Assembly: GCA_000769715.1 (NCBI GenBank) | Contig: JROS01000055.1 | Location: 51,547-115,546 of the forward strand | Direction of reading: 5' to 3' | Origin: Desulfobulbus sp. Tol-SR | GTDB lineage: Bacteria; Desulfobacterota; Desulfobulbia; Desulfobulbales; Desulfocapsaceae | Length of the DNA: 64,000 bases | Shown: piece after piece, positions 46,208 through 55,393 of the stretch | Numbering within the stretch: the stretch's first letter is position 1 | Layout: every line of letters starts with the position of its first letter | Made by a program: the position numbers and the translations under genes | The notes under the pieces: generated by a model | The model's database searches: none | Told to the model about the DNA's origin: nothing | Seen by the model: the letters and a program-made list of their open reading frames with translations, nothing else

Positions 46208-47977
46208 ATGAAACATCCTGCAGTGCATATCTGTCTTGTGCTCCTGGCGATCCTGTCGGCACCGTCCCTGGTTGCCGCCGACTGCCTCGAAGGGGACTGT
46301 CGGAACGGCAAGGGGGTCTTCGTCCACAAGGACGGCCGGCGTTACCAGGGAGAATTCAAGAATGGCGTCATCAGTGGCACCGGTACACTGACCCTGCCCA
46401 ATGGGGTTGAGTACAGCGGGCAGTTCCGCAACGGCCGGCTCTACGGTGTCGGTCGGATGACCGGCCCGAAAGGATTGAGCTACGAGGGGGAATTCCGGGA
46501 CAACCTCTTCCATGGCAAGGGGACACTGGTTGGTGGTGATGGCCTGCAGTACATGGGTGAATTCGACAGCGGCCGCTATCATGGAGAAGGCATCCTGTTC
46601 TACCCCGACGGTCGGGAATACAAGGGAAGGTTCCTGAACAACACCGTCGATGGTCATGGCAAGCTCACTTACCCGGACGGCACCTGGTACGAGGGGGAGT
46701 TCCGTAACGGCAAGCCCGAGGGGCGAGGCACCCGCAAATATATTGACGGCGGATCGTATACCGGCGATTTCCGCGGCTCGGTCCGCCATGGCTTCGGGGT
46801 CTATACCGCCGCCAATGGCGAGGAGTTCGAGGGAGGCTTCAGCGAGGACAAGCCGCATGGCGAGGGCATCAAACGCTATCCCGGCGGGGGCACGTACAAG
46901 GGGACGTTCAAGGATGGATTGCGGTACGGCAAGGGAAAGATGGACTACGCCGATGGATCCTGGTATGAAGGCGAGTTTGTCGAGGACCGGGAAGAGGGCC
47001 GGGGCATTCGCGAATATGCCGACGGCAGCCGCTACGAAGGCGAATTCTCCCACGGCAAGCGTCACGGCAAAGGCCGATTGACCCTCGCCGACGGCGGCGT
47101 CTACAAAGGGGAGTTCGCGGGTGACGTCATGCATGGGGAAGGGTCCATCCGCTATGCCGACGGCCGCAAATATCAGGGAGCCTTCCTCAACGGTAAACCG
47201 GCCCCCCAATCCGAACCGTCACCGGCGCCGGCGGTTATGACCGGCAACGACGATGAAGTCCCTGACTGGCTGTTGAAGCCTGAGGAAGAGGTGGCGGACG
47301 AAGACCCTGATGCGACTGCAGCCGCCGGCGGTGGTGCCGGTCAGCCCGATGCCTATCGCTTCGAGGATGGCAGGATTGTTGTCGCCGCAAGCGGCCGCGC
47401 GGCCAACGGCAAGGTGCAGGTGGTCTTCCCGGATGGCCGTGTCTACGAGGGAATGGCCAGGGATGGGCGCATGGACGGGAAAGGGGCGTTGCTGCTCCCC
47501 GGCGGTGATACCTACAAGGGCGGTTTCTCGCAGGGAAAGTTCGAGGGCAGGGGGGTCTACCGCTATGCCGATGGTCGCGAATATGATGGAATCTTCCGTG
47601 CCGGGTTGAAGGAGGGGAAAGGAACGTTCTCCTATACCGATGGGACCAAATATGTCGGCCAGTTCAAGGCCGATCTGTTTTCAGGCAAAGGGGAATACAG
47701 TTTTGCCGACGGCAGTCATTACAGCGGCGAATTTGCCGGCGGCGAGTTCAACGGCAGGGGGAAACTGCGCTATCTGGATGGATCGGTGTACCAGGGCGAT
47801 TTCAAGGATGACCTGCCGGATGGAGAAGGGGTGCTGGTCGGCAAGGACGGCAGCCGCTACGAGGGAGAATTCCGGCGCGGCAAGCGCAATGGGCAGGGGC
47901 GTCTGGAGTTGAAAACAGGCAAGATCTACGAAGGGTTGTTCGACAACAACCGATTTATCGGTTCGAGAAAGTCATAA
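46208..47977 (+). CDS. Exported MORN-repeat protein (21 units)
   Basis: 589 residues. A signal peptide (VHICLVLLAILSAPSLVAAD) is followed by 13 consecutive 23-residue MORN units (YxGxF-x6-GxG pattern), a Pro/Glu/Asp-rich linker (~335-385) and 8 further units. MORN arrays form long beta-hairpin sheets that act as scaffolds or bind lipid/peptide partners. As a secreted or periplasmic scaffold its partner is unknown. The gene lies between avtA and the DUF4177 gene; no SD of standard spacing except GGAGG 11 bases before ATG. Confidence 0.92.
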   Translation: MKHPAVHICLVLLAILSAPSLVAADCLEGDCRNGKGVFVHKDGRRYQGEFKNGVISGTGTLTLPNGVEYSGQFRNGRLYGVGRMTGPKGLSYEGEFRDNLFHGKGTLVGGDGLQYMGEFDSGRYHGEGILFYPDGREYKGRFLNNTVDGHGKLTYPDGTWYEGEFRNGKPEGRGTRKYIDGGSYTGDFRGSVRHGFGVYTAANGEEFEGGFSEDKPHGEGIKRYPGGGTYKGTFKDGLRYGKGKMDYADGSWYEGEFVEDREEGRGIREYADGSRYEGEFSHGKRHGKGRLTLADGGVYKGEFAGDVMHGEGSIRYADGRKYQGAFLNGKPAPQSEPSPAPAVMTGNDDEVPDWLLKPEEEVADEDPDATAAAGGGAGQPDAYRFEDGRIVVAASGRAANGKVQVVFPDGRVYEGMARDGRMDGKGALLLPGGDTYKGGFSQGKFEGRGVYRYADGREYDGIFRAGLKEGKGTFSYTDGTKYVGQFKADLFSGKGEYSFADGSHYSGEFAGGEFNGRGKLRYLDGSVYQGDFKDDLPDGEGVLVGKDGSRYEGEFRRGKRNGQGRLELKTGKIYEGLFDNNRFIGSRKS

Positions 47978-47979
47978 GC

Positions 47980-48387
47980 ATGAATGAGGTAGAAACGAGG
48001 ATGCGCTGGAGCTATAAAACCGTTTTATACGAGTTGAAAAAGGAAGGGCTGCTCGGCAACGCCTTCCTGGATGAGTCGGAAATCGAGCTGTCGCTCAACG
48101 AGTTCGGGGCGGCGGGGTGGGAATTGATTTCGATGATCGAGACCCGCGACGGCATTATCGCCGTGTTCAAACAGCCGTTGGGCCGGATTCCGGTCCAACC
48201 CGAGATCGATGAAGAGCAGGAAGAGCGAGTGGCGAGGCCGCCGTTGCACTCGCCGCCGTTGCAGCCGTCGCCTCCGGTGATTCGGGAGAGAATCGTTCCC
48301 CCTGTCCGGCCGGTCGTCAAGACCAATGCTGAACCGGAGCAGGAGCGGGAAACGCAGTACTCGATCGGCTCGATTCGAATCGAATAG
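47980..48387 (+). CDS. DUF4177 domain protein
   Basis: 135 residues. The first ~60 (WSYKTVLYELKKEG ... FGAAGWELISMIE ... IAVFKQPL) match the small DUF4177 fold of unknown function. The C-terminal half is Pro/Glu-rich and probably disordered. It starts 2 bp after the MORN gene, so the two are co-translated. No signal peptide is seen. Confidence 0.85.
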   Translation: MNEVETRMRWSYKTVLYELKKEGLLGNAFLDESEIELSLNEFGAAGWELISMIETRDGIIAVFKQPLGRIPVQPEIDEEQEERVARPPLHSPPLQPSPPVIRERIVPPVRPVVKTNAEPEQERETQYSIGSIRIE

Positions 48388-48397
48388 CCGCGGCCAT

Positions 48398-48435
48398 CGG
48401 GGCCCATCGCCGTTGCCGGATGGCGATGGACCCCG
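48398..48435. terminator. Hairpin between convergent DUF4177 and feoB genes
   Basis: CGGGGCCCATCGCC (48398-48411) pairs with GGCGATGGACCCCG (48422-48435) with one mismatch around ten bases. No T-run on either side; candidate bidirectional stop. Confidence 0.5.
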
Positions 48436-48446
48436 CTTCCCGGATC

Positions 48447-50585
48447 TCAGCCGAGATGGAAGAAGCTGCCGATCTGGAACACCAGCACGGCAAGGGTGAA
48501 GGCGAAGACGGTATTGAAGCCGATCGAGAACAGGGCCCATCGCCATGACGCCTCCCGGGCGATGCAGACCACGGTGACGAAACAGGGGGCATAGAACATG
48601 ATGAAGACCAGGGCGGCGACCGCTACCACCCGGTTCCAGTTCGCGTCCTTTTTGAGACGCTCGCCGAGCGAATCCGTTTGTTCCGTATCCACCTCCCCCA
48701 TCGAGTAGGCAGTGCCAAGCGTCGAGATGATGACCTCCTTGGCGGCGAACCCGCCGATCAGGGCGATATTGGTGCGCCAGTCGAAACCGGCGAGGTGTGA
48801 TACCTTCCCGATGGCGGTGCCGATCCTGCCGGCGAGCGAATGGCGCAACGCCTCCTCGGCCTGCCGTTTGTCGATTTCCAGCAACTTCCCGGCGGCAACA
48901 TTCTGCCGCATCGCCGCGTAGCCGGCCACCCGATCTGCCGGGAGTTGCGGGAAGGTCATCATTGCCCACAGCAGGATCGAGATCCCGAGAATGACCGTCC
49001 CCGCCTTTTTGATGTACTGCCAGGTCCGCTCCCAGGTGTGAATGAGCAGACCGCGCAGCGTGGGAAAGCGGTAGGGCGGCAGTTCCATGACGAAGGGCGT
49101 CGGGGCCCCGCGCAGCACCGTCGAGCGCAGCAGCCTGGCGGCGAGCAGGGCGACGATCCAGGCCAGCATGGTGAAGAGGAACATATACTGGGCCTTGTTT
49201 TCGCTGAAGAAGGCGCCGATCAGCAGGGCCAGTACCGGCATCTTGGCACCGCAATTCATGAACGGGACCGTCAGCAGGGTCGCCATCCGCTCCTTCGGCG
49301 AACGCAGGGTGCGGGTGGCCATGACCCCGGGGACGGCGCAGCCGCCGGCAATACCGCCGGAGACGATGAACGGCATCACCGAGGAGCCGTGCAGGCCGAA
49401 GATCCTGAAGACCCGGTCCATCATGTAGGCAACCCGGGCGAGGTAGCCCGAGTCCTCGAGGATGGCGATGGCGAAAAACATGAACATGATCAGCGGCACA
49501 AAACCGAGCACCCCGCCGACGCCGTCGATGACACCGGAGATGACGAGGGATTTGAGGAGTCCGTCGGGGAGGATCGTCTCGATCGAGGCGGAGAGCCAGC
49601 CGAAGAAATCCTCGAGCAGGGCCACCGGCCATTCGCTCCAGGAGAAGGTGAACTGGTAGACCCCGAACAGGATCGCCAGCATGATCACCGGTCCGATCAG
49701 GCGGTTGGTGAGCACCTTGTCGATCCGGTCGGAGGTGTAGAGGCGGTCGGTGTCGAACTGGTGGGTCACCACCCCCTGGCGGAGGATCGACTTGATGTAA
49801 CCATAGCGGTGGTCGGCGATGATCGCTTCCGGATAGACATCGAGCGTCCTGGTCGTGTGTTCGCCGACCTTGCTGACAATGGCTTCAAGCTCGGAGGCGG
49901 TCGCCGGGTCGGTGTCGCTGCCCTTGGCCACGATCTGTTCGTCGTTCTCGAGGTACTTGATGGCGACGTATCGCGGCGGGTACAGCCCGTCGAGGAAGTG
50001 CGCCGCCTCGATCCTCGTCACCAGCGCGGCGACTGCGGCATCGAGGTCGTCGCCGTAGGAGATGTCGCGTGGCTGCCATGGCAGCTTTTTCCCGGCCAGG
50101 GCGAGGGCCTCGTCGATCAGTTTGTCCTTGCCGAAGCCGGAGCGGGCGATGATCGGCACGACGGGAACTCCCAGGAGTTCGGCCAGTTTTTCGGCCTTGA
50201 TCTCGATCCCGCGATCCCGCGCCACATCGATCATGTTCAGGGCGATGACCAGCGGCACGCCGAGTTCGAGGAACTGGCAGGTCAGATAGAGGTTGCGCTC
50301 GAGGTTGGAGGCATCGACGATGTTGATGACGACCTCCGGGCGGTGGCTGATCAGGTAATCGCGGGCAACCAGTTCCTCGACCGAGTAGGCGGTCATCGAG
50401 TAGGTGCCGGGGAGATCGGTGATGGTGATCCTCGTTCCCTTGTGGTCGAGTAATCCTTCCTTGTGGTCGACGGTGATGCCGGGGTAGTTGCCGACGTGCT
50501 GCCGGGCACCGGTAAGCTGGTTGAACAGGGTGGTTTTGCCGGCGTTGGGGTTGCCCGCGAGGGCCATGATGGCTTGTCTGGTCAT
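48447..50585 (-). CDS. feoB: Ferrous iron transporter FeoB
   Basis: 712 residues. N-terminal G domain: G1 GNPNAGKTTLFN, G2 GNYPGITVDHKEG, G3 DLPGTYSM and G4 NMID. It is followed by Gate-type membrane domains with FGLHGSSVMPFIVSGGIAGG and MNCGAKMPVLALLIGAFF. FeoB moves Fe(II) across the inner membrane. The gene follows feoA and a small Cys-rich membrane protein on the minus strand (51-bp gap). Confidence 0.97.
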   Translation of the reverse strand: MTRQAIMALAGNPNAGKTTLFNQLTGARQHVGNYPGITVDHKEGLLDHKGTRITITDLPGTYSMTAYSVEELVARDYLISHRPEVVINIVDASNLERNLYLTCQFLELGVPLVIALNMIDVARDRGIEIKAEKLAELLGVPVVPIIARSGFGKDKLIDEALALAGKKLPWQPRDISYGDDLDAAVAALVTRIEAAHFLDGLYPPRYVAIKYLENDEQIVAKGSDTDPATASELEAIVSKVGEHTTRTLDVYPEAIIADHRYGYIKSILRQGVVTHQFDTDRLYTSDRIDKVLTNRLIGPVIMLAILFGVYQFTFSWSEWPVALLEDFFGWLSASIETILPDGLLKSLVISGVIDGVGGVLGFVPLIMFMFFAIAILEDSGYLARVAYMMDRVFRIFGLHGSSVMPFIVSGGIAGGCAVPGVMATRTLRSPKERMATLLTVPFMNCGAKMPVLALLIGAFFSENKAQYMFLFTMLAWIVALLAARLLRSTVLRGAPTPFVMELPPYRFPTLRGLLIHTWERTWQYIKKAGTVILGISILLWAMMTFPQLPADRVAGYAAMRQNVAAGKLLEIDKRQAEEALRHSLAGRIGTAIGKVSHLAGFDWRTNIALIGGFAAKEVIISTLGTAYSMGEVDTEQTDSLGERLKKDANWNRVVAVAALVFIMFYAPCFVTVVCIAREASWRWALFSIGFNTVFAFTLAVLVFQIGSFFHLG

Positions 50586-50636
50586 GAATTCCCGGAGATG
50601 CGTCAGAAGGAAAGGGTATGAGTGCGGGGAGAGAGC

Positions 50637-50870
50637 CTATTGGACCTCGACCTGGATATAGTCGGCTTCGCTGTTGCGCAGGGTCAGGGTACCGTTCATG
50701 ACCCTGATCGCCACCGGGTCGTTCAGCGGCGCGCGCCCGTGGATGGTGATCTGCGCTCCCGGGATCAGGCCCATCTCCCGGATCCGGCGGCCGAGTTCAC
50801 CGCCGACCTTGACGGCGCGGATAATTCCCGTCTGTCCCTTCTGCATCTGCCTGAGGAGTATTGTCGGCAT
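50637..50870 (-). CDS. feoA: FeoA family protein
   Basis: 77 residues from ATG 50870, preceded by AAGGAAC. SH3-like FeoA fold: GIIRAVKVGGELGRRIREMG, GLIPGAQITIHGRAPL and PVAIRVMNGTLTLRNSEA. It acts as cytosolic partner of FeoB. Starts one base after the Cys-rich membrane protein stop; feoB follows. Confidence 0.92.
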   Translation of the reverse strand: MPTILLRQMQKGQTGIIRAVKVGGELGRRIREMGLIPGAQITIHGRAPLNDPVAIRVMNGTLTLRNSEADYIQVEVQ

Positions 50871-50871
50871 A

Positions 50872-51051
50872 TCAGTTCCTTGATTCGGGCTGTTTTCGGT
50901 TGTCACAAATCGAGTCGCAGCCGGCGCAACCGCAGCCGCAGGCGATAGCGGCACCGGGCCTGACCGCCGCCCGCCATTGCCGGAAAATCCTGCGTCCGAT
51001 AAAGAAAGCGGCTGTCGCGATGATCAGCCAGATAATAATGTTCTGCCACAT
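50872..51051 (-). CDS. FeoB-associated Cys-rich membrane protein
   Basis: 59 residues from ATG 51051. One TM helix (NIIIWLIIATAAFFIGRRIF) and a Cys-rich tail (CGCGCAGCDSICDNRK), as in the small FeoB-associated membrane proteins that may play the FeoC role. The ribosome site GGAGGG lies five bases before ATG. It is first in the run, before feoA and feoB; in most clusters it is last. Confidence 0.87.
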   Translation of the reverse strand: MWQNIIIWLIIATAAFFIGRRIFRQWRAAVRPGAAIACGCGCAGCDSICDNRKQPESRN

Positions 51052-51076
51052 ATATTCCCTCCATCGTCCCTGTAAG

Positions 51077-51090
51077 TTAGGGGGTCCTAA
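51077..51090 (-). promoter_or_regulatory. Candidate metal-regulator operator in front of the feo run
   Basis: TTAGG-GGGT-CCTAA (51077-51090), a perfect palindrome 26 bp before the Cys-rich protein start. The same TTAGG-N4-CCxAA frame lies in the promoter of the second FeoA gene. TTAGG half-sites occur in DtxR/IdeR boxes; no -10/-35 pair is convincing here. Confidence 0.45.
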
Positions 51091-51100
51091 TTGAATGGGC

Positions 51101-51130
51101 CAAAAAAAAGAGCCCGCGACTACAGGCTCT
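51101..51130 (-). terminator. Terminator of the second FeoA-like gene
   Basis: On the minus strand AGAGCC and GGCTCT pair around a ten-base loop and are followed by eight T (51109-51102). It separates the second FeoA-like gene from the feo run below it. Confidence 0.8.
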
Positions 51131-51142
51131 GCACAGTGCTGG

Positions 51143-51454
51143 TTACAGGGCGGTGACGAGTATATTGTCACTGACGCTGTTGTCGAGACTTATCGTTCCC
51201 CCTTCGATCTTGAGGATGCATTGGCTGCCGTTCTCCGGACAGATGACCTCCGCCTCGATGCCTGGGTAGACGCCCATCGAGGCCATCCGGGCACACAGCC
51301 GTCGGTCGCCGGTGACCTTGCAGATGCGGATCCGACCGGTCCTTCCCTTCTGTGACAGCGGTGCGACGCTTTCGGAGCATTTCTCTTTCCCCCAGCAATT
51401 CCGCACCCTGTTGGCCAAACAGTGACAACCGTGGTGTAAGTCTCTCAGATCCAT
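51143..51454 (-). CDS. Second FeoA-domain protein with Cys/His-rich N-terminus
   Basis: 103 residues from ATG 51454, preceded six bases by GGAG; an ATG four codons upstream would use no ribosome site. The N-terminal ~35 residues (DLHHGCHCLANRVRNCWGKEKC) are rich in Cys and His and could bind metal; then a FeoA domain follows (GRTGRIRICKVTGDRRLCAR, SMGVYPGIEAEVI, GGTISLDNSVS). It has its own promoter/operator and terminator, so it may be expressed separately from feoB, perhaps as an iron sensor. Inference only. Confidence 0.83.
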   Translation of the reverse strand: MDLRDLHHGCHCLANRVRNCWGKEKCSESVAPLSQKGRTGRIRICKVTGDRRLCARMASMGVYPGIEAEVICPENGSQCILKIEGGTISLDNSVSDNILVTAL

Positions 51455-51481
51455 GTCGGTCTCCATCTTGAAAAGATGTTA

Positions 51482-51511
51482 TTAGGTACACCAAACATTA
51501 GTCACAGTCAA
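51482..51511 (-). promoter_or_regulatory. Promoter/operator of the second FeoA-like gene
   Basis: On the minus strand, -35 TTGACT (51511-51506), 17-bp spacer, -10 TACCTA (51488-51483). A near-palindrome TTAGGTACACCAAA (51482-51495, plus strand) covers the -10, as expected for a repressor site. Confidence 0.5.
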
Positions 51512-51580
51512 CAGATATTTCAAGAAGGCGGAATAAAATCAGGTGTGTCTAAAATATCCGGATTTGGTTGAGGCCGGCAA

Positions 51581-51658
51581 CCCCGCATTCAGCGACTATG
51601 CGGGGGCAACGGCGTTGCCGGGATTGATGCAAGTGGATTCAATCGCATCAATCCCGGC
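51581..51658. repeat. Three successive hairpins downstream of glnS
   Basis: (1) CCCCGCAT/ATGCGGGG at 51581-51588 and 51598-51605. (2) GGCAAC/GTTGCC at 51605-51610 and 51614-51619. (3) GCCGGGATTGATGC/GCATCAATCCCGGC, 14-bp perfect arms at 51617-51630 and 51645-51658. The set starts 12 bp after the glnS stop. No T-run follows on the minus strand. Confidence 0.75.
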
Positions 51659-51670
51659 GGGGAGGAAGAA

Positions 51671-53365
51671 TCAGTCGAGCTTCTGCTGGGTCCTGGCCCA
51701 GGTGTCGCGCAGGGTGACGATCCGGTTGAAGACCGGTCTGCCGGGGGCCGAGTCGACGGTATCGGCACAGAAGTACCCCTGCCGCTCGAACTGCACCTGC
51801 GTGCCGGCGGCCAGCCCGGCCAGCGACGGTTCGGCCATGGCCGTTTCGATGGCGATGCGCGAGTGGGGATTGAGGTGCTGCTTGAAATTGATATCCTTGT
51901 CCGCCTCCGGATTTTCGACGACAAACAGTCGATCGTAGAGTCGGACCTGACAGGGCAGGGCGTGACCGGCGGAGACCCAGTGGATGGTCCCCTTGACCTT
52001 GCGGCCGTCCGGGGCCGACCCGCCTCTGGTGGCGGGGTCGTAGGTGCAGTGGATCTCCCGGATCGCCCCGCCCTCGTCCTTGACGACCGAAGTGCAGGTG
52101 ATCAGATAGCCGTAGCGCAGCCGGACCTCGCGGCCGGGGCCGAGGCGGTGGAATTTCGCCGGCGGGTTGTCCATGAAGTCCGCCCGTTCGATATAGAGTT
52201 CGCGCGAGAACGGCAGTTTGCGGCTGCCCATGGCCGGATCCTGGGGGTGATTGGCCGCCTCCAATTCCTCCGCCTGGTCCTCGGGATAGTTGTCGATGAC
52301 GACCTTGACCGGGTCGAGGACGCACATCACCCGTGGGGCGGTGACGTTGAGGTCGTCGCGGACGGCGTTCTCGAGGACGGTCATGTCGATCCAGCTCTCC
52401 CGTTTGCCGAGGCCGATCTCGTTGCAGAAACTGCGGATCGCGGCCGGGGTGTAGCCCCGCCGTCGGAGCCCGGAGATGGTCAGCATCCGCGGGTCGTCCC
52501 AGCCGTCGACATAGCCTTCCTTCACCAGCTGCAGCAGCTTGCGCTTGCTCATGACGGTGTAGGTCAGGTTGAGGCGGGCGAACTCGATCTGCTGGGGATG
52601 GCAGGGCGTCTGCAGAGTATCGAGGACCCAGTCGTAGAGCGGCCGGTGATCCTCGAACTCGAGGGTGCAGAGGGAGTGGGTGATCCCTTCGATGGCATCG
52701 GACAGGCAGTGGGTGTAATCGTACATCGGGTAGATGCACCAGGTGTCGCCGGTCCGGTGGTGCGGCACCTTGAGAATCCGGTAGATGACCGGGTCGCGCA
52801 GGTTGAGGTTGGGGGAGGCCATGTCGATTCTGGCCCGCAGGACATGGCTGCCCTCTGCGAACTCGCCGTTTCGCATGCGCTGGAAGAGATCGAGGCTGTC
52901 CTCGACGCTGCGATTGCGCCACGGGCTCTCCCGCCCCGGTTCGGTCAGGGTGCCGCGGTACTCCCGGATGGCCTCGGCCGACAGCTCGCAGACATAGGCC
53001 TTGCCGAGCCGGATGAGCTGCAGGGCAAAGTCGTAGAGGGCGGGAAAATAGTCGGAGGCGTAGAACAGCTTGTCGTGCCAGTCGAAACCGAGCCACCTGA
53101 CATCGCGCATGATCGACTCGACGTAGGCGACCTCTTCCTTGCTCGGGTTGGTATCGTCGAAGCGCATGTGGCAGACGCCGTTGTTTTCCAGGGCGATGCC
53201 GAAATTGAGGCAGATCGACTTGGCATGACCGATGTGGAGAAAGCCGTTCGGCTCCGGCGGGAACCGGGTCACCGTGGTCCGGTGTTTGCCGGTCCGGAGA
53301 TCGTCGGCAATGATCTGCCGGATGAAATCGATGGGTCTGCTGGCTGTTTTCTCTGGAGTGTCCAT
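51671..53365 (-). CDS. glnS: Glutaminyl-tRNA synthetase
   Basis: 564 residues. Class-I HIGH motif in [20 protein letters not shown] equivalent in VMSKRKLLQ, and C-terminal beta-barrel anticodon domain. Charges tRNA-Gln directly; GlnRS is found in only some bacteria, whose gene came from eukaryotes by transfer. It follows gltX by 34 bp in the same transcript. The genome's tRNA-Gln(UUG) is in this window at 58.3 kb. Confidence 0.97.
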   Translation of the reverse strand: MDTPEKTASRPIDFIRQIIADDLRTGKHRTTVTRFPPEPNGFLHIGHAKSICLNFGIALENNGVCHMRFDDTNPSKEEVAYVESIMRDVRWLGFDWHDKLFYASDYFPALYDFALQLIRLGKAYVCELSAEAIREYRGTLTEPGRESPWRNRSVEDSLDLFQRMRNGEFAEGSHVLRARIDMASPNLNLRDPVIYRILKVPHHRTGDTWCIYPMYDYTHCLSDAIEGITHSLCTLEFEDHRPLYDWVLDTLQTPCHPQQIEFARLNLTYTVMSKRKLLQLVKEGYVDGWDDPRMLTISGLRRRGYTPAAIRSFCNEIGLGKRESWIDMTVLENAVRDDLNVTAPRVMCVLDPVKVVIDNYPEDQAEELEAANHPQDPAMGSRKLPFSRELYIERADFMDNPPAKFHRLGPGREVRLRYGYLITCTSVVKDEGGAIREIHCTYDPATRGGSAPDGRKVKGTIHWVSAGHALPCQVRLYDRLFVVENPEADKDINFKQHLNPHSRIAIETAMAEPSLAGLAAGTQVQFERQGYFCADTVDSAPGRPVFNRIVTLRDTWARTQQKLD

Positions 53366-53399
53366 GTCGATGTGTATTTGCTGGGGCTGAGGGTAGAGG

Positions 53400-54884
53400 T
53401 CAAGGAGCCGGGAAAAAGCGGGTGATGTTGCGCATCCGCCTGACGACCCGGTCCCTGCCGATGACCGGCAGGATCTCGAACATCGATGGCCCGGCCAGCT
53501 GGCCGGTGACGACGGTCCGCATGGCGTTGATCAGCACGCCCGGCTTGATGTCGAGTTCCTCGGCCATCTCGCGGGCGACCCGCTCGGTCTCGACGGCGTC
53601 GAAGGTCTCCAACTGCTCATAGCGGTCGGCAAGGGCCGGCAGCCAGGTCGCCAGGTCGGGAAACTTCAGGACGTTTTTCTGCAGCGGCTTGTCGTCGACG
53701 GTGAAATCGTCGGCAAAGTAGGCCCGGCCGAGGCTGGTAAAGTCCTTCAGCGTGTGGAAGCGGTCGCGAATCAGATCGATGGTGTGGAGAAACCACTCCT
53801 GCCGTGCACCGGCCCAGGCGTCATCCCACAGTCCCGCCGCCTCGAGCTCCTTTTGCACCATCGGCGCCAGGTCGGCGATCGGCATGGTCCGCAGGTAGTG
53901 CTCGTTGATGGCGATGGCCTTCGGGTCGGTGAAGAACTTCGGGTCGTCGCGGCGGAAGTTGAAGACGGCGCTGGAGCGGTTGATCCGTTCGAGGGTGAAG
54001 GCCTCGATCAGTTCCTCCCGGGAGAAGATCTCCCGGTCGTTGCCGGGCGACCAGCCGAGAAGGACGAGAAAGTTGTTGAAGGCCCAGGGGATGAAGCCGT
54101 GGTCACGGTAGAAATGGACGGCGACGATCTCGCCGTGGCTGCGCTTGGAGATCTTCGCCTTCTTGTTGTCGAGGGTCAGCGGGATGTGGGCGAAGACCGG
54201 CAGCGGCGCCTCCAGGGCCTCATAGAGCAGGACCTGGCGGATCGTGTTGGTCATGTGGTCCTGACCGCGGATGATGTGGGTGATGCGATCGCGGATGTCG
54301 TCGACGACGTTGGACAGGAGGTACAGCGGTTTGCCGTTGGAGCGGAGGATGACGAAGTCGTCCACCTCCCGGTAGTCGCATTCGATCCGGCCCATGACCT
54401 TGTCGTCGTAGCCGAGCAGGCCCTGGCGGTCAGGCACCTTGAAGCGGATGACCGAGGGCAGTCCGGCCGCCTCTTTCTCCGCCACCTGCTGAGGCGTCAG
54501 GTTGCGGCAGGTCCGGTCGTAGCCGAGCGCCTGTTTGGCGGCGAGCGCCTTCTCCCGCTTGGCATCGAGCTCCTCCTTGGTGCAGAAGCAGCGGTAGGCC
54601 CGGCCGGCCTGCAGCAGTTTTTCGGCGGCAGCCACGTGGTCGGCGGTGAAATCGGTCTGGAAGTACGGGCCTTCATCGTAGGTGATACCCAGCCATTCCA
54701 GACCCTCCATGATACCGCGAATCGATTCCTCGGTCGAACGCTCGGCATCGGTATCCTCGATCCTCAGGATCAGCTTGCCGCCGGTTTTTTTGACGTACAG
54801 CCAGTTATACAGTGCCGTGCGGGCCCCGCCGATGTGCAGATAACCGGTGGGGCTCGGGGGAAAACGCAGTCGTGTTTCAGTCAT
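53400..54884 (-). CDS. gltX: Glutamyl-tRNA synthetase
   Basis: 494 residues from ATG 54884, preceded by AGGAG. HIGH motif in [22 protein letters not shown] equivalent KISKRSHGE. Charges tRNA-Glu. With GlnRS next door it should be the discriminating type. The C-terminal helical domain binds the anticodon. Confidence 0.97.
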   Translation of the reverse strand: MTETRLRFPPSPTGYLHIGGARTALYNWLYVKKTGGKLILRIEDTDAERSTEESIRGIMEGLEWLGITYDEGPYFQTDFTADHVAAAEKLLQAGRAYRCFCTKEELDAKREKALAAKQALGYDRTCRNLTPQQVAEKEAAGLPSVIRFKVPDRQGLLGYDDKVMGRIECDYREVDDFVILRSNGKPLYLLSNVVDDIRDRITHIIRGQDHMTNTIRQVLLYEALEAPLPVFAHIPLTLDNKKAKISKRSHGEIVAVHFYRDHGFIPWAFNNFLVLLGWSPGNDREIFSREELIEAFTLERINRSSAVFNFRRDDPKFFTDPKAIAINEHYLRTMPIADLAPMVQKELEAAGLWDDAWAGARQEWFLHTIDLIRDRFHTLKDFTSLGRAYFADDFTVDDKPLQKNVLKFPDLATWLPALADRYEQLETFDAVETERVAREMAEELDIKPGVLINAMRTVVTGQLAGPSMFEILPVIGRDRVVRRMRNITRFFPAP

Positions 54885-55393
54885 CAACAACTCCTTTTCG
54901 GAAACATCAGGCGACCATCGCCGGACCAGGTATCAATGCAGGCTCAGCGTCCGGCATTGCCTGTTGAATACAAATATTGGTATTCTCTATCGGATTCGCA
55001 ATCCATGGGATGACAATTCCTGCCGATCCGGGCGCTGCCCGTGGCAAACGAAATAGTCGGCCGCAGCCCCTGGAGGCGAATGCGTTATATCGTCTTCACT
55101 GGATTTGTTCAAGATAATCATTGCCTGGAATACTTTCCGGGCAGGCGGCGGCGATCCGGTTGCCGCTCTTTGCCGCTGCCGAGCGACGAAAATCCGTCGC
55201 CTCGCATTTTTATTGTCCTCTTTCAAGGATATCATTATAATTACCAATTTTATCGGGCAAATAATTTCAGGAGACCTGCCCCGGTTTTTCAGGAAAAACG
55301 TGGGCGACATCCGGGGAGATTTGCGTACTTGCAGATGGAAGCAGCCTGTTCTGAGATCGGGCAGGCATACACAGCGGAGGAGAAGGAGCGGAG
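54885..55393. other. Divergent intergenic region, 509 bp, gltX/serA
   Basis: Holds the serA promoter (55213-55241) and a leader of about 145 nt with hairpins GTTTTTC/GAAAAAC (55284-55299) inside CCCCGG/CCGGGG (55279-55284, 55311-55316). A hairpin GCGACG/CGTCGC (55183-55200) followed by T5 ends 2 bp before the promoter and could end an unrecognised transcript. No known riboswitch or gene was recognised. Confidence 0.5.
55213..55241 (+). promoter_or_regulatory. serA promoter
   Basis: -35 TTGTCC (55213-55218), 17-bp spacer, perfect -10 TATAAT (55236-55241). Confidence 0.7.
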
